Assembly: GCA_045124495.1 (NCBI GenBank)
Contig: JBGVLX010000032.1
Location: 1 to 31,024 of the forward strand
Reading direction: 5' to 3'
Origin: RGIG1668 sp045124495
GTDB lineage: Bacteria; Bacillota; Clostridia; Lachnospirales; Lachnospiraceae
DNA length: 31,024 nt
The notes beneath the pieces were generated by a model. The model searched no databases and was not told the origin of the DNA. It saw nothing but the letters and a program-made list of their open reading frames with translations. Below are positions 23,909 through 31,024 of this stretch, one piece after another. The position numbers and the translations under genes are program-made. Positions within the stretch are counted from its first letter, which is position 1, and the number at the start of each line of letters is the position of its first letter.

Positions 23909-23940
23909 ACTATACCATTCATTTCGAAATGAATCATATA
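23909..23940 (-). promoter_or_regulatory. Promoter of the tRNA-like RNA/vWA unit with perfect palindrome
   Basis: Minus strand: extended -10 TGG-TATAGT (23909-23917) about 25 bases before the tRNA-like RNA. The -35 is weak. Just upstream and overlapping the TG is the 18-bp perfect palindrome ATTCATTTCGAAATGAAT (23917-23934), a probable operator. Part of it (ATTCATTT) is complementary to AAATGAAT inside the RNA. Confidence 0.55.
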
Positions 23941-23971
23941 AAAAAAGTTGCGAAACCTATTTTTTTGCAAC
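23937..23971 (-). terminator. Terminator upstream of the tRNA-like unit
   Basis: Stem GTTGC (23947-23951) / GCAAC (23967-23971), extended by A/T pairs, followed on the minus strand by seven T. It insulates the tRNA-like unit from read-through. Confidence 0.6.
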
Positions 23972-24021
23972 ACTAGAAAATCCTATGTGCATTTTTTTCA
24001 CATTTCTACTCCTTCTAATAA

Positions 24022-24060
24022 AACAATCAGCCTACAGTCTGCATCACCAGACCATAGGCT
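24022..24060 (-). terminator. Terminator after the diguanylate cyclase gene
   Basis: Stem AGCCTA-CA-GTCTG (24029-24041) / CAGAC-CA-TAGGCT (24048-24060), followed on the minus strand by TTGTTTTATT. Confidence 0.75.
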
Positions 24061-24119
24061 TGACACTCATATCCTTCGCTATTCGTATTATATTTTACGT
24101 TTTCTTATAATCCATTCTT

Positions 24120-25196
24120 CTACGAAACAACTCTGTTTCTTCCGGCAGTCTTTCCGGCATAAAGATTATTATCTGCTTCTTTGATTAAGCTGTTAATCGC
24201 TTTCCCTTTTTCATAAAAAGCCAGACCAATGGTCGCTGTAATTTTTATATCAAAACCATTATATTGAATTACTGTATCCTGAATCTGCCTACGCAACATA
24301 TCGAATTCCTGAATAACATCTTCTCGACTTTTTTGATGTCTTTCATAAAAAATTAAAAATTCCTCGCCACCCCATCTGCATATATGAAAACCCACGTTTT
24401 CTTCATGCTTATCCCGAAGAATTCTGGCTAATACCTTCAAAACCTCATCACCGGCATCATGTCCGTATGTATCATTGATTTTCTTAAAAAAGTCAACATC
24501 CAACATTGCAATTACGGTCTGGTACCGATGAGTTTCATATTCTTCCAATGCAGATTGCAACATTTCCTGCATCCTTCTACGATTAGAAAGTCCTGTAAGA
24601 GGGTCGACATTTGCCATTTCCATTAAAGAATTTTCAAGTCTATGTACCGTGCTTGAATAAATTAATAAATACATAATCAGAAAGGCAAAGCCAATGAGAG
24701 AATTGAATATATAAAAACACCTCTTCAAGATTTCATTATCAATCTGGTAAATATATGGATGTTCATAGGTCCAAAGCCTCAATGCCACGTATAAGAGCAC
24801 ATTAAAACCTACAATCGCCATAGTGGTCCGGGCAATCTTCCGTTCATGACTCATATAAAAATCAGTAAAAATCAGAGAGGCAACAAAACCGATACAATAG
24901 TGCTGAAAACCGTAATCCCACCCCAAATATACAACCGCAAGTATCATAAACAAGAAAATTTGCAAAAATACGGTAATCGTATAAATCCATTTCCTTTTTT
25001 TCTCCAGCATTACACATGCAAAAAGAAAGAAAATAGTACTGACACAAATGTAATAAAACAATACAGGGGCATCATATACCCAAAACAAAATTCCATATCC
25101 TATGTTACATGCTAACAATACCAAATTAATTAATTTGGTACCCATTGCAACGTATTTTTTTACATTTTGCGGCATTGGCCCAGAAGTTATTTCCAT
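24120..25196 (-). CDS. Membrane diguanylate cyclase (GGDEF)
   Basis: 358 residues. Six hydrophobic spans fill residues ~20-180, then a GGDEF domain: NVDPLTGLSNRRRMQ, MLDVDFFKKINDTYGHDAGD (metal and nucleotide binding) and RWGGEEFLI with the active-site GGEEF at 276-280. The position of the inhibitory RxxD site (267-270) reads NVGF, so product inhibition through that site is not expected. The enzyme should make cyclic di-GMP from two GTP in response to a membrane signal. It is a single-gene unit. Confidence 0.93.
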   Translation of the reverse strand: MEITSGPMPQNVKKYVAMGTKLINLVLLACNIGYGILFWVYDAPVLFYYICVSTIFFLFACVMLEKKRKWIYTITVFLQIFLFMILAVVYLGWDYGFQHYCIGFVASLIFTDFYMSHERKIARTTMAIVGFNVLLYVALRLWTYEHPYIYQIDNEILKRCFYIFNSLIGFAFLIMYLLIYSSTVHRLENSLMEMANVDPLTGLSNRRRMQEMLQSALEEYETHRYQTVIAMLDVDFFKKINDTYGHDAGDEVLKVLARILRDKHEENVGFHICRWGGEEFLIFYERHQKSREDVIQEFDMLRRQIQDTVIQYNGFDIKITATIGLAFYEKGKAINSLIKEADNNLYAGKTAGRNRVVS

Positions 25197-25401
25197 ATAA
25201 CCACCCCTTTTATTTTTTATTCACTACAACTAACTTACGTAACCTTATTCCTTATTTATATCCCATACCCTCAATTCCCCGCATCTTTATTTAAATTATA
25301 ACCCATTTTATAAGAAAAATCTATAGTGTTCAAATGCCAAAGTTTTTCCAAAAATTTATAAATATTTCTCTAGAATTTTTTGTCATTCTGTTCACTTCAC
25401 A

Positions 25402-26787
25402 TTACCCCAACTGCATCACTTTTATCAACAAAATCCAAGCTAATCCATAATATGAAATAACCGCAACCAAATCATTTATGGTGGTAATCAGAGGACCGGA
25501 TGCCACTGCCGGATCAATTTTTATCTTATGGAAAAAGATTGGAACCAAGGTCCCTACCAGACTGGAAATCAGCATTGCAATTAACAGCGAGACTCCCACA
25601 CATCCGGATATTGCAAAAGAAAAGGTCAATTCATACTTTTTAAACATCCAGATATATAATCCCACAAATACAAATGCCACCATTCCCAATAATAATCCAT
25701 TACACAGACCTACCCGCATCTCCTTTAATACAAGCTGTACTTTTTGCGAGGTTTTCAAATTATCATCCATAAGTACACGAATCGTTACCGCAAGAGACTG
25801 TGTACCAACATTTCCAGCCATACCTAAAATCAAGGACTGGAAGCAGGCAAGCACCGCAATTTGTGCAACCACAGTTTCAAACATTCCAACAACCGCAGAT
25901 ACACCAATTCCAAGCCCTAGAAGTATCACAAGCCAAGGCAGTCGTTTTCTCATACTATCCAATAACTTTTCATTTAAATCTTCTGCTTCCGTCAAACCCG
26001 CAAGTTTTGCATAATCTTCACCCATTTCATCATCCACCACTTCAATGATGTCCTGAGCCGTGATAACGCCTAAAATTCTATTTTTTTCATCCAATACCGG
26101 AATAGAATCTTCTGCATATCCTTTAATTTTTTCCAGACAGTCAGATACTTTTTCATAATCATATACATAAGGATACGCATGGCTGATTAACTCTTCCAAA
26201 TCAACGTATTCCCTGGCGACAATTAAATCCTTTAAATCCATTGCCCCATACAGAGATTCATCTTCATTACATACATACACTGTATAAATATTATCATTTT
26301 CTTCTGCCTGTGCAATCAGTTCCTTCATGGCATTTTTCACTGTCAGACCTTTTTTGATTGCAATAAAATTCGTTGTCATCTTGCTACCGATTTCTTCCTC
26401 GTCATAGGACTGAATCAGCTTAATATCACGACTAATTTCTTCATCCAGCAAATCAACCAGTTTATCACTAATCTCTTCATCCATGCTCTCTAGAATGTCA
26501 ACCGCATCATCGGAATCCATGTTTTCAATGATTTCCGCTGCCGTTTCTAACTCCATTTCCTCAAAATAAGGAGTTGCATCTTCAAGATAAGCAAAAATTT
26601 CAGAAGCCCGTTCCGTTCCCCAGGCACCATACAACGCAATACGTTCTTCTTTCGTTAAGTATTCCAATGCTTCCGCAATGTCATTTTCATGGTATTGTTC
26701 CAGAATTTCTAAAATCTCATTAAAATCTTCATGTTCCTGGACTGCTTTTACAATTTCTTCCACATAATCCTTCTGATTTAAATTCAT
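25402..26787 (-). CDS. mgtE: Magnesium transporter MgtE
   Basis: 461 residues with the full MgtE layout: an acidic N domain (residues 1-125, superhelical, rich in Asp/Glu), two CBS domains (~130-260; MTTNFIAIKKGLTV and DSIPVLDEKNRILGVITAQD) and five membrane helices at the C-terminus including GNVGTQSLAVTIRVL and the pore segment ISSLVGTLVPIFFHKIKIDPA. It imports Mg2+ and closes when cytosolic Mg2+ binds the N and CBS domains. GGGAGAAA lies upstream of ATG 26787. No M-box riboswitch is visible; a repeat-derived upstream ORF precedes the gene. Confidence 0.95.
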   Translation of the reverse strand: MNLNQKDYVEEIVKAVQEHEDFNEILEILEQYHENDIAEALEYLTKEERIALYGAWGTERASEIFAYLEDATPYFEEMELETAAEIIENMDSDDAVDILESMDEEISDKLVDLLDEEISRDIKLIQSYDEEEIGSKMTTNFIAIKKGLTVKNAMKELIAQAEENDNIYTVYVCNEDESLYGAMDLKDLIVAREYVDLEELISHAYPYVYDYEKVSDCLEKIKGYAEDSIPVLDEKNRILGVITAQDIIEVVDDEMGEDYAKLAGLTEAEDLNEKLLDSMRKRLPWLVILLGLGIGVSAVVGMFETVVAQIAVLACFQSLILGMAGNVGTQSLAVTIRVLMDDNLKTSQKVQLVLKEMRVGLCNGLLLGMVAFVFVGLYIWMFKKYELTFSFAISGCVGVSLLIAMLISSLVGTLVPIFFHKIKIDPAVASGPLITTINDLVAVISYYGLAWILLIKVMQLG

Positions 26788-26841
26788 AAAAATTTCTCCC
26801 TAATTTAAATTCATAAAAATTTCACCCTGATTTAAACTCAT
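26773..26841 (-). repeat. 27-bp tandem repeat over the mgtE start
   Basis: Start codons at 26841, 26814 and 26787 are exactly 27 bases apart, and the sequence between them repeats (ATG-A-TTTAAAT-AG-GG-GAAATTTTT). There are two full units and 15 bases of a third. The ribosome binding site and start of mgtE were therefore duplicated twice. Confidence 0.9.
26800..26841 (-). CDS. Upstream ORF of mgtE (13 residues)
   Basis: ATG 26841 has GGAGAG four bases upstream and reads MSLNQGEIFMNLN, then TAG at 26800-26802, in the same frame as mgtE and 12 bases before its ATG. The TAG differs by one base from the CAG in the other units; with CAG the transporter would gain 18 residues. Translation of this short ORF may tune mgtE initiation. 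Confidence 0.5.
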   Translation of the reverse strand: MSLNQGEIFMNLN

Positions 26842-26858
26842 CACTCTCTCCATCTGCG

Positions 26859-26921
26859 TTACAAACTATCATATTTCTTTTGTACTAAAGTTTTTGCTTC
26901 AATATAATTTATACTGTTCAT
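26859..26921 (-). pseudogene. Possible start fragment of a radical SAM gene
   Basis: A 20-codon frame, MNSINYIEAKTLVQKKYDSL, resembles the N-terminus of the SplB-like radical SAM proteins that begin with an I-x-AK-T-x-x-Q-K motif. The homologous gene at the right edge of this window belongs to that family, but its own start is not visible for comparison. No good ribosome binding site. Confidence 0.35.
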
Positions 26922-26978
26922 ATCCACCCATATGCGTTTGTTTTTTGTTCTATTTCGCTCTGTTTACACATGTTTTCT

Positions 26979-27614
26979 TTACTTATATTTTTTGCGAACT
27001 TCTTTAAAACGCTCTTTCCAATCCCTGCTGACTCTGAAGGAATCACAAATCTTTTGAATCCCTTTTCCGGCTATATTATATTTTAACGGACATCCTTCCA
27101 AATATGCCAAGGTCTTTTCCGGCTCATAAATGCCAAGATAAGAAATCAGCCACGCCTCCGCCATCTGAACATAATATTCATCATCATCCTTAAATAATGG
27201 AAATATTTTTTCTGCTGCACCAACTTCTTTTACGAGGCTTGGCATAAACAGAACATATCCCCATCTCCTGGCAAAAGGCAGTTCACTCTGCACATAAACC
27301 TTTGCTTTTTCATAACCAAAATCAAAGGTAAGTTCCTTGTCCACAAACTGAGAAAGCTGATCCACATGCCACCAATCCTGCAGTTTGTCGAAATTTTCTT
27401 CGATAAATTTAAATTTAGCTTCTATTCCTTTTAATTGTGCCAGGGATACCTGAAAATAAGTTCTATGGTATTCCTGTTTTGATAAAACAATGTCTTTTAA
27501 AAACGATACATCTTCCTGCCTTTTTATCAATGTACGATTGAACCGATCCACATCTTTTGTTTTATAATTGCTCCCAAGCTGCGAAAATTCTGCTTCAAAT
27601 TCTGATAAATTCAT
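26979..27614 (-). CDS. AlkD-like DNA alkylation repair protein
   Basis: 211 residues of HEAT-like helical repeats. Diagnostic segments are DWWHVDQLSQFVD at about 80-92 (the Trp-Asp pair of the AlkD active site), ARRWGYVLFMPSLV at about 115-128 and MAEAWLISYLGIYEP near 150. AlkD removes N3- and N7-alkylated purines without flipping the base. Start ATG 27614 has AGGAGG upstream, 11 bases after the AAA-ATPase pseudogene stop. It may be cotranscribed with that gene. Confidence 0.85.
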   Translation of the reverse strand: MNLSEFEAEFSQLGSNYKTKDVDRFNRTLIKRQEDVSFLKDIVLSKQEYHRTYFQVSLAQLKGIEAKFKFIEENFDKLQDWWHVDQLSQFVDKELTFDFGYEKAKVYVQSELPFARRWGYVLFMPSLVKEVGAAEKIFPLFKDDDEYYVQMAEAWLISYLGIYEPEKTLAYLEGCPLKYNIAGKGIQKICDSFRVSRDWKERFKEVRKKYK

Positions 27615-27625
27615 CTGTAATCCTC

Positions 27626-29015
27626 CTATTTTTCACACGTCTCGATGACACAGCCATGCTTCTTGCTTTTCTTATCATAATTAATTCCCACTAAAAGCAG
27701 GTTGCCTGAATATTCTGCCAACGCCTTTCCATACTCTTTTTTCTTTATCTGTTCAATGGCTCCTTGTTCAGATTGATTCCACTTCAATTCTACAACCATT
27801 GCAGGCTTGTTCTTCATCTCCACGCCATGTTGCCTTTAGCAGTTCATCAGAAGCTACAATGGATTCTATTACATAATTCCAATTACTTTTCTTTATGGCA
27901 CGTATAAAAGCTGCCCGAATTTCCTCATTAGGAATACTTACTTCTTGCGTTTTTTTATTGTATGCCAAATAACCAAGATGTACAAGTACTGTCAAAACAT
28001 CATCTTTACTTTGAAAGGATACCATATCATTTTCAAAGGTATTGGTGTCAATCTTACATCTTCCACCTGCTATCATTTCTATCACAGAATCTTTTAAGCC
28101 ATCAAAATTCATACTGATATAATTCTTTAACGATTCGTATGTTTCAGTGCTAGTCCAGTAATTGTTGCATTCCCCGTCCAACATGGATTTAACAACTGAA
28201 TTAGGATTATAAATATGCTTTGTTTGTTCAAAACTATATCCATCATACCATCGTTTTATTTCTTCAAAATCCATGTTATACTCTTTACACAGTTCTACTA
28301 CTTCCTCCTCAGTAAAACCCACATATTCCGAAAGAGTTCTTGGATTTGTCATAGTAAATTCATCAAAGTTATTAAGGGCAGACTCTGTACCATACTTCTT
28401 GATTGGTAAAATCCCAGTCAAATATCCCAATTTTAAAAACTTTTTAGAAGGAGCATCTTTGAATAAGCCACGAAGTAAAGTAATGTACTCTTTTTGTGCA
28501 GTTTCATCATTTTTATTTTCTCTAAATATGGCATCCCATTCATCTATAATAACGACAAATTTTACACCATATTTTTGATTGATTTTTGTTAATACAACCG
28601 GCAATTTACAATCAGCATCACTAACTCCCTCCGGATAGTTTTCCCCTAACTCCTCTATTACAAGACGTTGTATGTTATCTACAGTTTCCATTCCTGTAGC
28701 GGATTGTCCTCGAAAATAATTTACATCTATGTGCAATACATCATATTGATTTAAATGCTTTGCAAAATCCTTACATTTTGCGATCTTAAGCCTCCCAAAT
28801 AACTCTTTGGAATCACAGCATTTATCATAATAAGCAACCAGCATTTCAGCCGCTATGGATTTTCCGAAACGTCTTGGTCTGCTGACACATATATATCTTT
28901 GCTCTGTATCTAGTACTGAATTCGTGTATTCTAACAAGCCTGTTTTATCAATATATATTTTAGAGCGTACTGCACTTTTAAAGCCTTCATTTCCTGGATT
29001 TAAGTAAATTCCCAT
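27626..29015 (-). pseudogene. AAA-ATPase with PD-(D/E)XK nuclease domain, internally deleted
   Basis: From ATG 29015 the frame reads MGIYLNPGNEGFKSAVRSKI, the modified P-loop SRPRRFGKSIAAEML and VVIIDEWDAIF, as in the AAA-ATPase-like/DUF1703 family. After LLKATWRGDEE the frame goes wrong and stops at 27768. The C-terminal end of the family (PAMVVELKWNQSEQGAIEQI, then GNLLLVGINYDKKSKKHGC) continues in another frame to 27626. About 100 residues with the nuclease aspartate are missing at the joint; the ExK motif remains. The enzyme is almost certainly inactive. Confidence 0.82.
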
Positions 29016-29199
29016 CTTCTATCCACTCCTTCAAAACGTCTCATTTTACGTCTTATTATCTATCTAAAAATTATTATAACAAGTTATGGCAATCAATAAA
29101 ACATTTTGTTTAAATTTTAACCACAATTTTCCAATATCTGTTTCTGCACTTTCTTACTAAAACTATGTAATACCGTATCATAAGCATGGTCAATCATAC

Positions 29200-29418
29200 T
29201 CAATTTCTCTTTCTTGACATCTTTTTCAGATAGCAATTTTTCAGTTCATTTTCTTCTTCTAATTTTTGATTCCGCTCCTTAAGATACTGCATATATTCTC
29301 TGCATAGCTTAACTCCACCACGAACTGCAATATCTTCATGCTGCTCCATTTCTTCCAACCATTGCAAAAGTGATTTTTCACGAATATCATTGTATGTATT
29401 ATCCTCTTTTATAAACAC
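29200..29418 (-). CDS. Small conserved-looking protein, 72 residues
   Basis: The best start is GTG 29418 with AGGTG seven bases upstream; the longer frame begins in the terminator. The product includes YNDIREKSLLQWLEEMEQHE, then REYMQYLKERNQKLEEENEL, a highly charged helix likely to form a coiled coil, and a basic tail. No family is recognised. A promoter and an intrinsic terminator lie upstream, so it may be controlled by attenuation. Confidence 0.6.
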   Translation of the reverse strand: MFIKEDNTYNDIREKSLLQWLEEMEQHEDIAVRGGVKLCREYMQYLKERNQKLEEENELKNCYLKKMSRKRN

Positions 29419-29438
29419 GTTATCACACCTCATCATTA

Positions 29439-29468
29439 ACAAAAAAGGACACCCCGAAGAATGTCCTT
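29439..29468 (-). terminator. Terminator between promoter and the 72-residue gene
   Basis: Stem AAGGACA (29445-29451) / TGTCCTT (29462-29468), followed on the minus strand by TTTTGTT. It lies about 25 bases upstream of the start codon at 29418. Confidence 0.8.
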
Positions 29469-29513
29469 CCAATACATCTCTATCAAATTTACGACATATC
29501 TACATATAACTGA

Positions 29514-29543
29514 ATTATATCACGCACTCCAATCAGTTATCAA
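29514..29543 (-). promoter_or_regulatory. Promoter upstream of the terminator
   Basis: Minus strand: TTGATA (29538-29543), an 18-base spacer and TATAAT (29514-29519). Transcription would start at about 29508 and meet the terminator after about 70 nt, giving a short RNA or an attenuated leader. Confidence 0.6.
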
Positions 29544-29559
29544 CTAAAAATATTCCATT

Positions 29560-29652
29560 CTATTGTAATTCCATTGAAAAAATTTTCTCCCTACGTTGGT
29601 ATATCCACAAAATCCCAATCAGCATCCCCAAAGCATAAACTTCTGCCTTCAT
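29560..29652 (-). CDS. 30-residue membrane peptide
   Basis: ATG 29652 follows AGGAGG by seven bases. The peptide begins MKAEVYALGMLIGILWIYQR, one short hydrophobic span, and then a charged tail. Another ATG three bases upstream gives only a two-codon frame. The shape is like a small membrane regulator or toxin. It is too short for the usual gene finders. Confidence 0.5.
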   Translation of the reverse strand: MKAEVYALGMLIGILWIYQRREKIFSMELQ

Positions 29653-29869
29653 ATCATGCCCTCCTAAAACTGAATTTTATTTAATAACGCTTTTTATAAG
29701 ATAATCCTATCACATTCCCTTTCACTGCACAATTTATTTCAAACTTTTCGCTTAAAAAATTCATTCTGTATGCTTTCAAACGTTACAATTAATTTCAATC
29801 AAAGAATAAAAATCTATTTTTATGAGATACTAAAATTTATATTCCACAAAACACCGGAGGTAATGAATT

Positions 29870-30022
29870 ATGGCAAAAGCTGGCATGAGACGACCTAGTC
29901 CAAAAGAACCACATGGTACTGAAAGTAATCACAAAACACATATTCCTAAAAATGATACCCCACCCGTACCTGAAATTCAGGGCAAAGCAAAAGCTGGGCA
30001 TAAAAAAGCAAAACCCATGTAA
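29870..30022 (+). CDS. Small basic protein, 50 residues
   Basis: ATG 29870 has GGAGG nine bases upstream. The product starts MAKAGMRRPSPKEPHGTESN and is rich in Lys, Pro and His, with no hydrophobic stretch; it ends GKAKAGHKKAKPM. The composition suggests a disordered nucleic-acid- or ribosome-associated peptide. I recall similar small proteins in Clostridia, without a known role. A perfect terminator overlaps its last codons. It is one of only two plus-strand genes found in the window. Confidence 0.75.
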   Translation: MAKAGMRRPSPKEPHGTESNHKTHIPKNDTPPVPEIQGKAKAGHKKAKPM

Positions 30023-30037
30023 CGGTTTTGCTTTTTT
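30002..30037. terminator. Bidirectional terminator
   Basis: Perfect 14-bp stem AAAAAAGCAAAACC (30002-30015) / GGTTTTGCTTTTTT (30024-30037) with an 8-base loop. It overlaps the stop codon of the 50-residue gene and ends the radical SAM transcript from the other side. Confidence 0.9.
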
Positions 30038-30226
30038 GTAATTATCATTTTCATATGATAGTATTATATTCACAACCATCCAAGAAGTCTTTTTCAAACA
30101 AAAGATTATATACTTTCCCCGTGATTCATTTTTCTTTTCTCCATAATATCACTTCCAAATTTAATTATGTTATTACTTCAATTTCGGAATAATCAATATC
30201 TCCCAAATACTCTTTCTGGTAAAAAT

Positions 30227-31024
30227 TCATATTTTATCAAACAACGACTGCTGAACGTATTTTTCCGGTAATTCATGTAAATATGCAAAACAATCCTCAA
30301 CAGAACACATAATTCCAGCTTTTATGCATTCGTTTCTAATATGTTCCATCAACTTTTTCTCGTTTGGACTTGGTAAATTATATGCATTACCATATGTACC
30401 GATATATTTCTGCTTCATTCCAGGAAAATTCCTATCCAAAGCATGATAGAAATATTCCCTGTCTCCTTCTCGAAGTGTTACTCCCATGCCAAAAAAGATA
30501 ATTCCCTTGACTTCTGCCTCAATGCAATACTTTAGTATTCCTAAGATATTATCCTCTGTATCATTTATAAATGGCAGAATCGGTGATATCCATACCATTG
30601 TAGGAATTCCAGCTTCCTTAAACTGCATTAAAGCTTCAAATCGTTCCTTCGTCGTAGATACATTAGGCTCTATGATTCTGCACAATTCTTCATCGTATGT
30701 TGTTAATGTCATCTGAACAACAGTCTTGGCCTTTTCATTAATAGATCTAAGTATATCCATATCTCTCAGTATTCTAGTAGACTTCGTCTGTATCGCAACT
30801 CCATATTCATACTTATCAATCAAGCTCAAACATTTTCTGGTAAGACCAAGAGTTTCTTCTGCATGCAAATACGGATCGCTCATGGCACCTGTCCCAATCA
30901 TGCACCGTTTTCTTTTTGATTTAAGTGCCCGTTCTAATAGTTCTGGTGCATTCTCCTTTACTTCAATATCTTCGAACCTGTGAGTAAATCCATAACATTT
31001 GCTTCTGCTGTCACAATAAATACA
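30227..31024 (-). CDS. SplB-like radical SAM protein, N-terminus beyond the window
   Basis: 265 residues are visible in one open frame to the right edge. The edge cuts within the iron-sulfur motif; CIYCDSRSKCYGF gives the last cysteines of CxxxCxxC. Next come MIGTGAMSDPYLHAEETLGL, GVAIQTKSTRILRD and MVWISPILPFINDTEDN, as in the Rv2578c/SPL-like radical SAM family. The C-terminus ends YVQQSLFDKI. It uses S-adenosylmethionine and a 4Fe-4S cluster; the substrate is unknown. The ATG at 30901 is internal. Confidence 0.9.
   Translation of the reverse strand, partial: CIYCDSRSKCYGFTHRFEDIEVKENAPELLERALKSKRKRCMIGTGAMSDPYLHAEETLGLTRKCLSLIDKYEYGVAIQTKSTRILRDMDILRSINEKAKTVVQMTLTTYDEELCRIIEPNVSTTKERFEALMQFKEAGIPTMVWISPILPFINDTEDNILGILKYCIEAEVKGIIFFGMGVTLREGDREYFYHALDRNFPGMKQKYIGTYGNAYNLPSPNEKKLMEHIRNECIKAGIMCSVEDCFAYLHELPEKYVQQSLFDKI

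Noticed and set aside
29116..29193. 25-codon frame (MIDHAYDTVLHSFSKK...) before the AAA-ATPase pseudogene
   Set aside because: Plausible composition, but no ribosome binding site and no recognised relative; left out as too weak.
29837..30097. 86-residue minus-strand frame opposite the small basic gene
   Set aside because: No ribosome binding site; it is antisense to the well-supported plus-strand gene and runs through the terminator.
1..31024. CRISPR arrays, rRNA genes, transposases or a phage module
   Set aside because: No regularly spaced repeats, no rRNA segments, and no transposase, integrase or phage structural frame was seen on either strand.

Overview
The window is AT-rich DNA with strong AGGAGG-type ribosome binding sites, TTGACA/TATAAT promoters and dense overlapping operons. 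Gene content (Prs-NadV-NadE NAD salvage with a Nudix regulator, MgtE, ECF sigma/anti-sigma pairs, SplB-like radical SAM protein, AAA-ATPase of the PD-(D/E)XK type) points to a Clostridia genome, most likely Lachnospiraceae. Almost every gene is on the minus strand. The two plus-strand genes found are both small peptides.

Region 1 (1-3.5 kb): an ECF sigma factor, its zinc-finger membrane anti-sigma factor, an ABC ATPase and two ABC-2 permeases, the last cut by the window edge. The genes overlap or lie within a few bases, so this looks like one stress-inducible exporter operon.

Region 2 (3.7-13.1 kb) is an accessory island built from shuffled pieces. It holds a candidate type I toxin-antitoxin cassette (32-residue hydrophobic peptide facing an antisense RNA, both ending at one bidirectional terminator), a tetR plus three acetyltransferases (one frameshifted in a poly-A run), a soluble KAP-type P-loop NTPase, a second ECF sigma/anti-sigma pair, a solitary HipA-like kinase, and an antitoxin whose acetyltransferase toxin is dead. 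Three sequences recur at a distance. The antitoxin-promoter end of the cassette (4934-4994) recurs upstream of the KAP gene (9030-9090). The toxin start (4768-4796) recurs at 11701-11729. The tetR promoter/operator plus terminator (7239-7340) recurs upstream of the sigma operon (10466-10567). A 67-bp HAD-gene fragment (9098-9164) matches the intact HAD gene at 12942-13008.

Region 3 (13.1-17.2 kb): an HTH-methyltransferase fusion overlapping a HAD hydrolase, an internally deleted beta-lactamase-like pseudogene, a SUKH-type immunity-like protein, a large unknown protein and a YkgJ-type cysteine-cluster protein.

Region 4 (17.4-22.1 kb): NAD metabolism. pncA, prs, nadV and nadE are followed by a Nudix/winged-helix protein resembling NrtR, which probably senses an NAD-derived ligand and controls the set.

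Region 5 (22.2-24.1 kb) is the most intriguing locus. A protein with a TROVE-like helical region and an intact vWA MIDAS (DUF2828-like) is preceded on the same strand by a tRNA-like RNA. That RNA has a good acceptor stem, D-arm and T-arm, but about 63 nt in place of a normal anticodon arm and variable loop. The arrangement recalls Ro60/Rsr with bacterial Y RNAs, which mimic tRNA, although here the tRNA order is not permuted. Its promoter carries an 18-bp perfect palindrome between the -35 and -10 positions.

Region 6 (24.1-31.0 kb): a membrane diguanylate cyclase, mgtE with a 27-bp repeat that creates an upstream ORF, an AlkD-like glycosylase, a deleted AAA-ATPase/nuclease pseudogene, several very small proteins, and a radical SAM gene running off the right edge.
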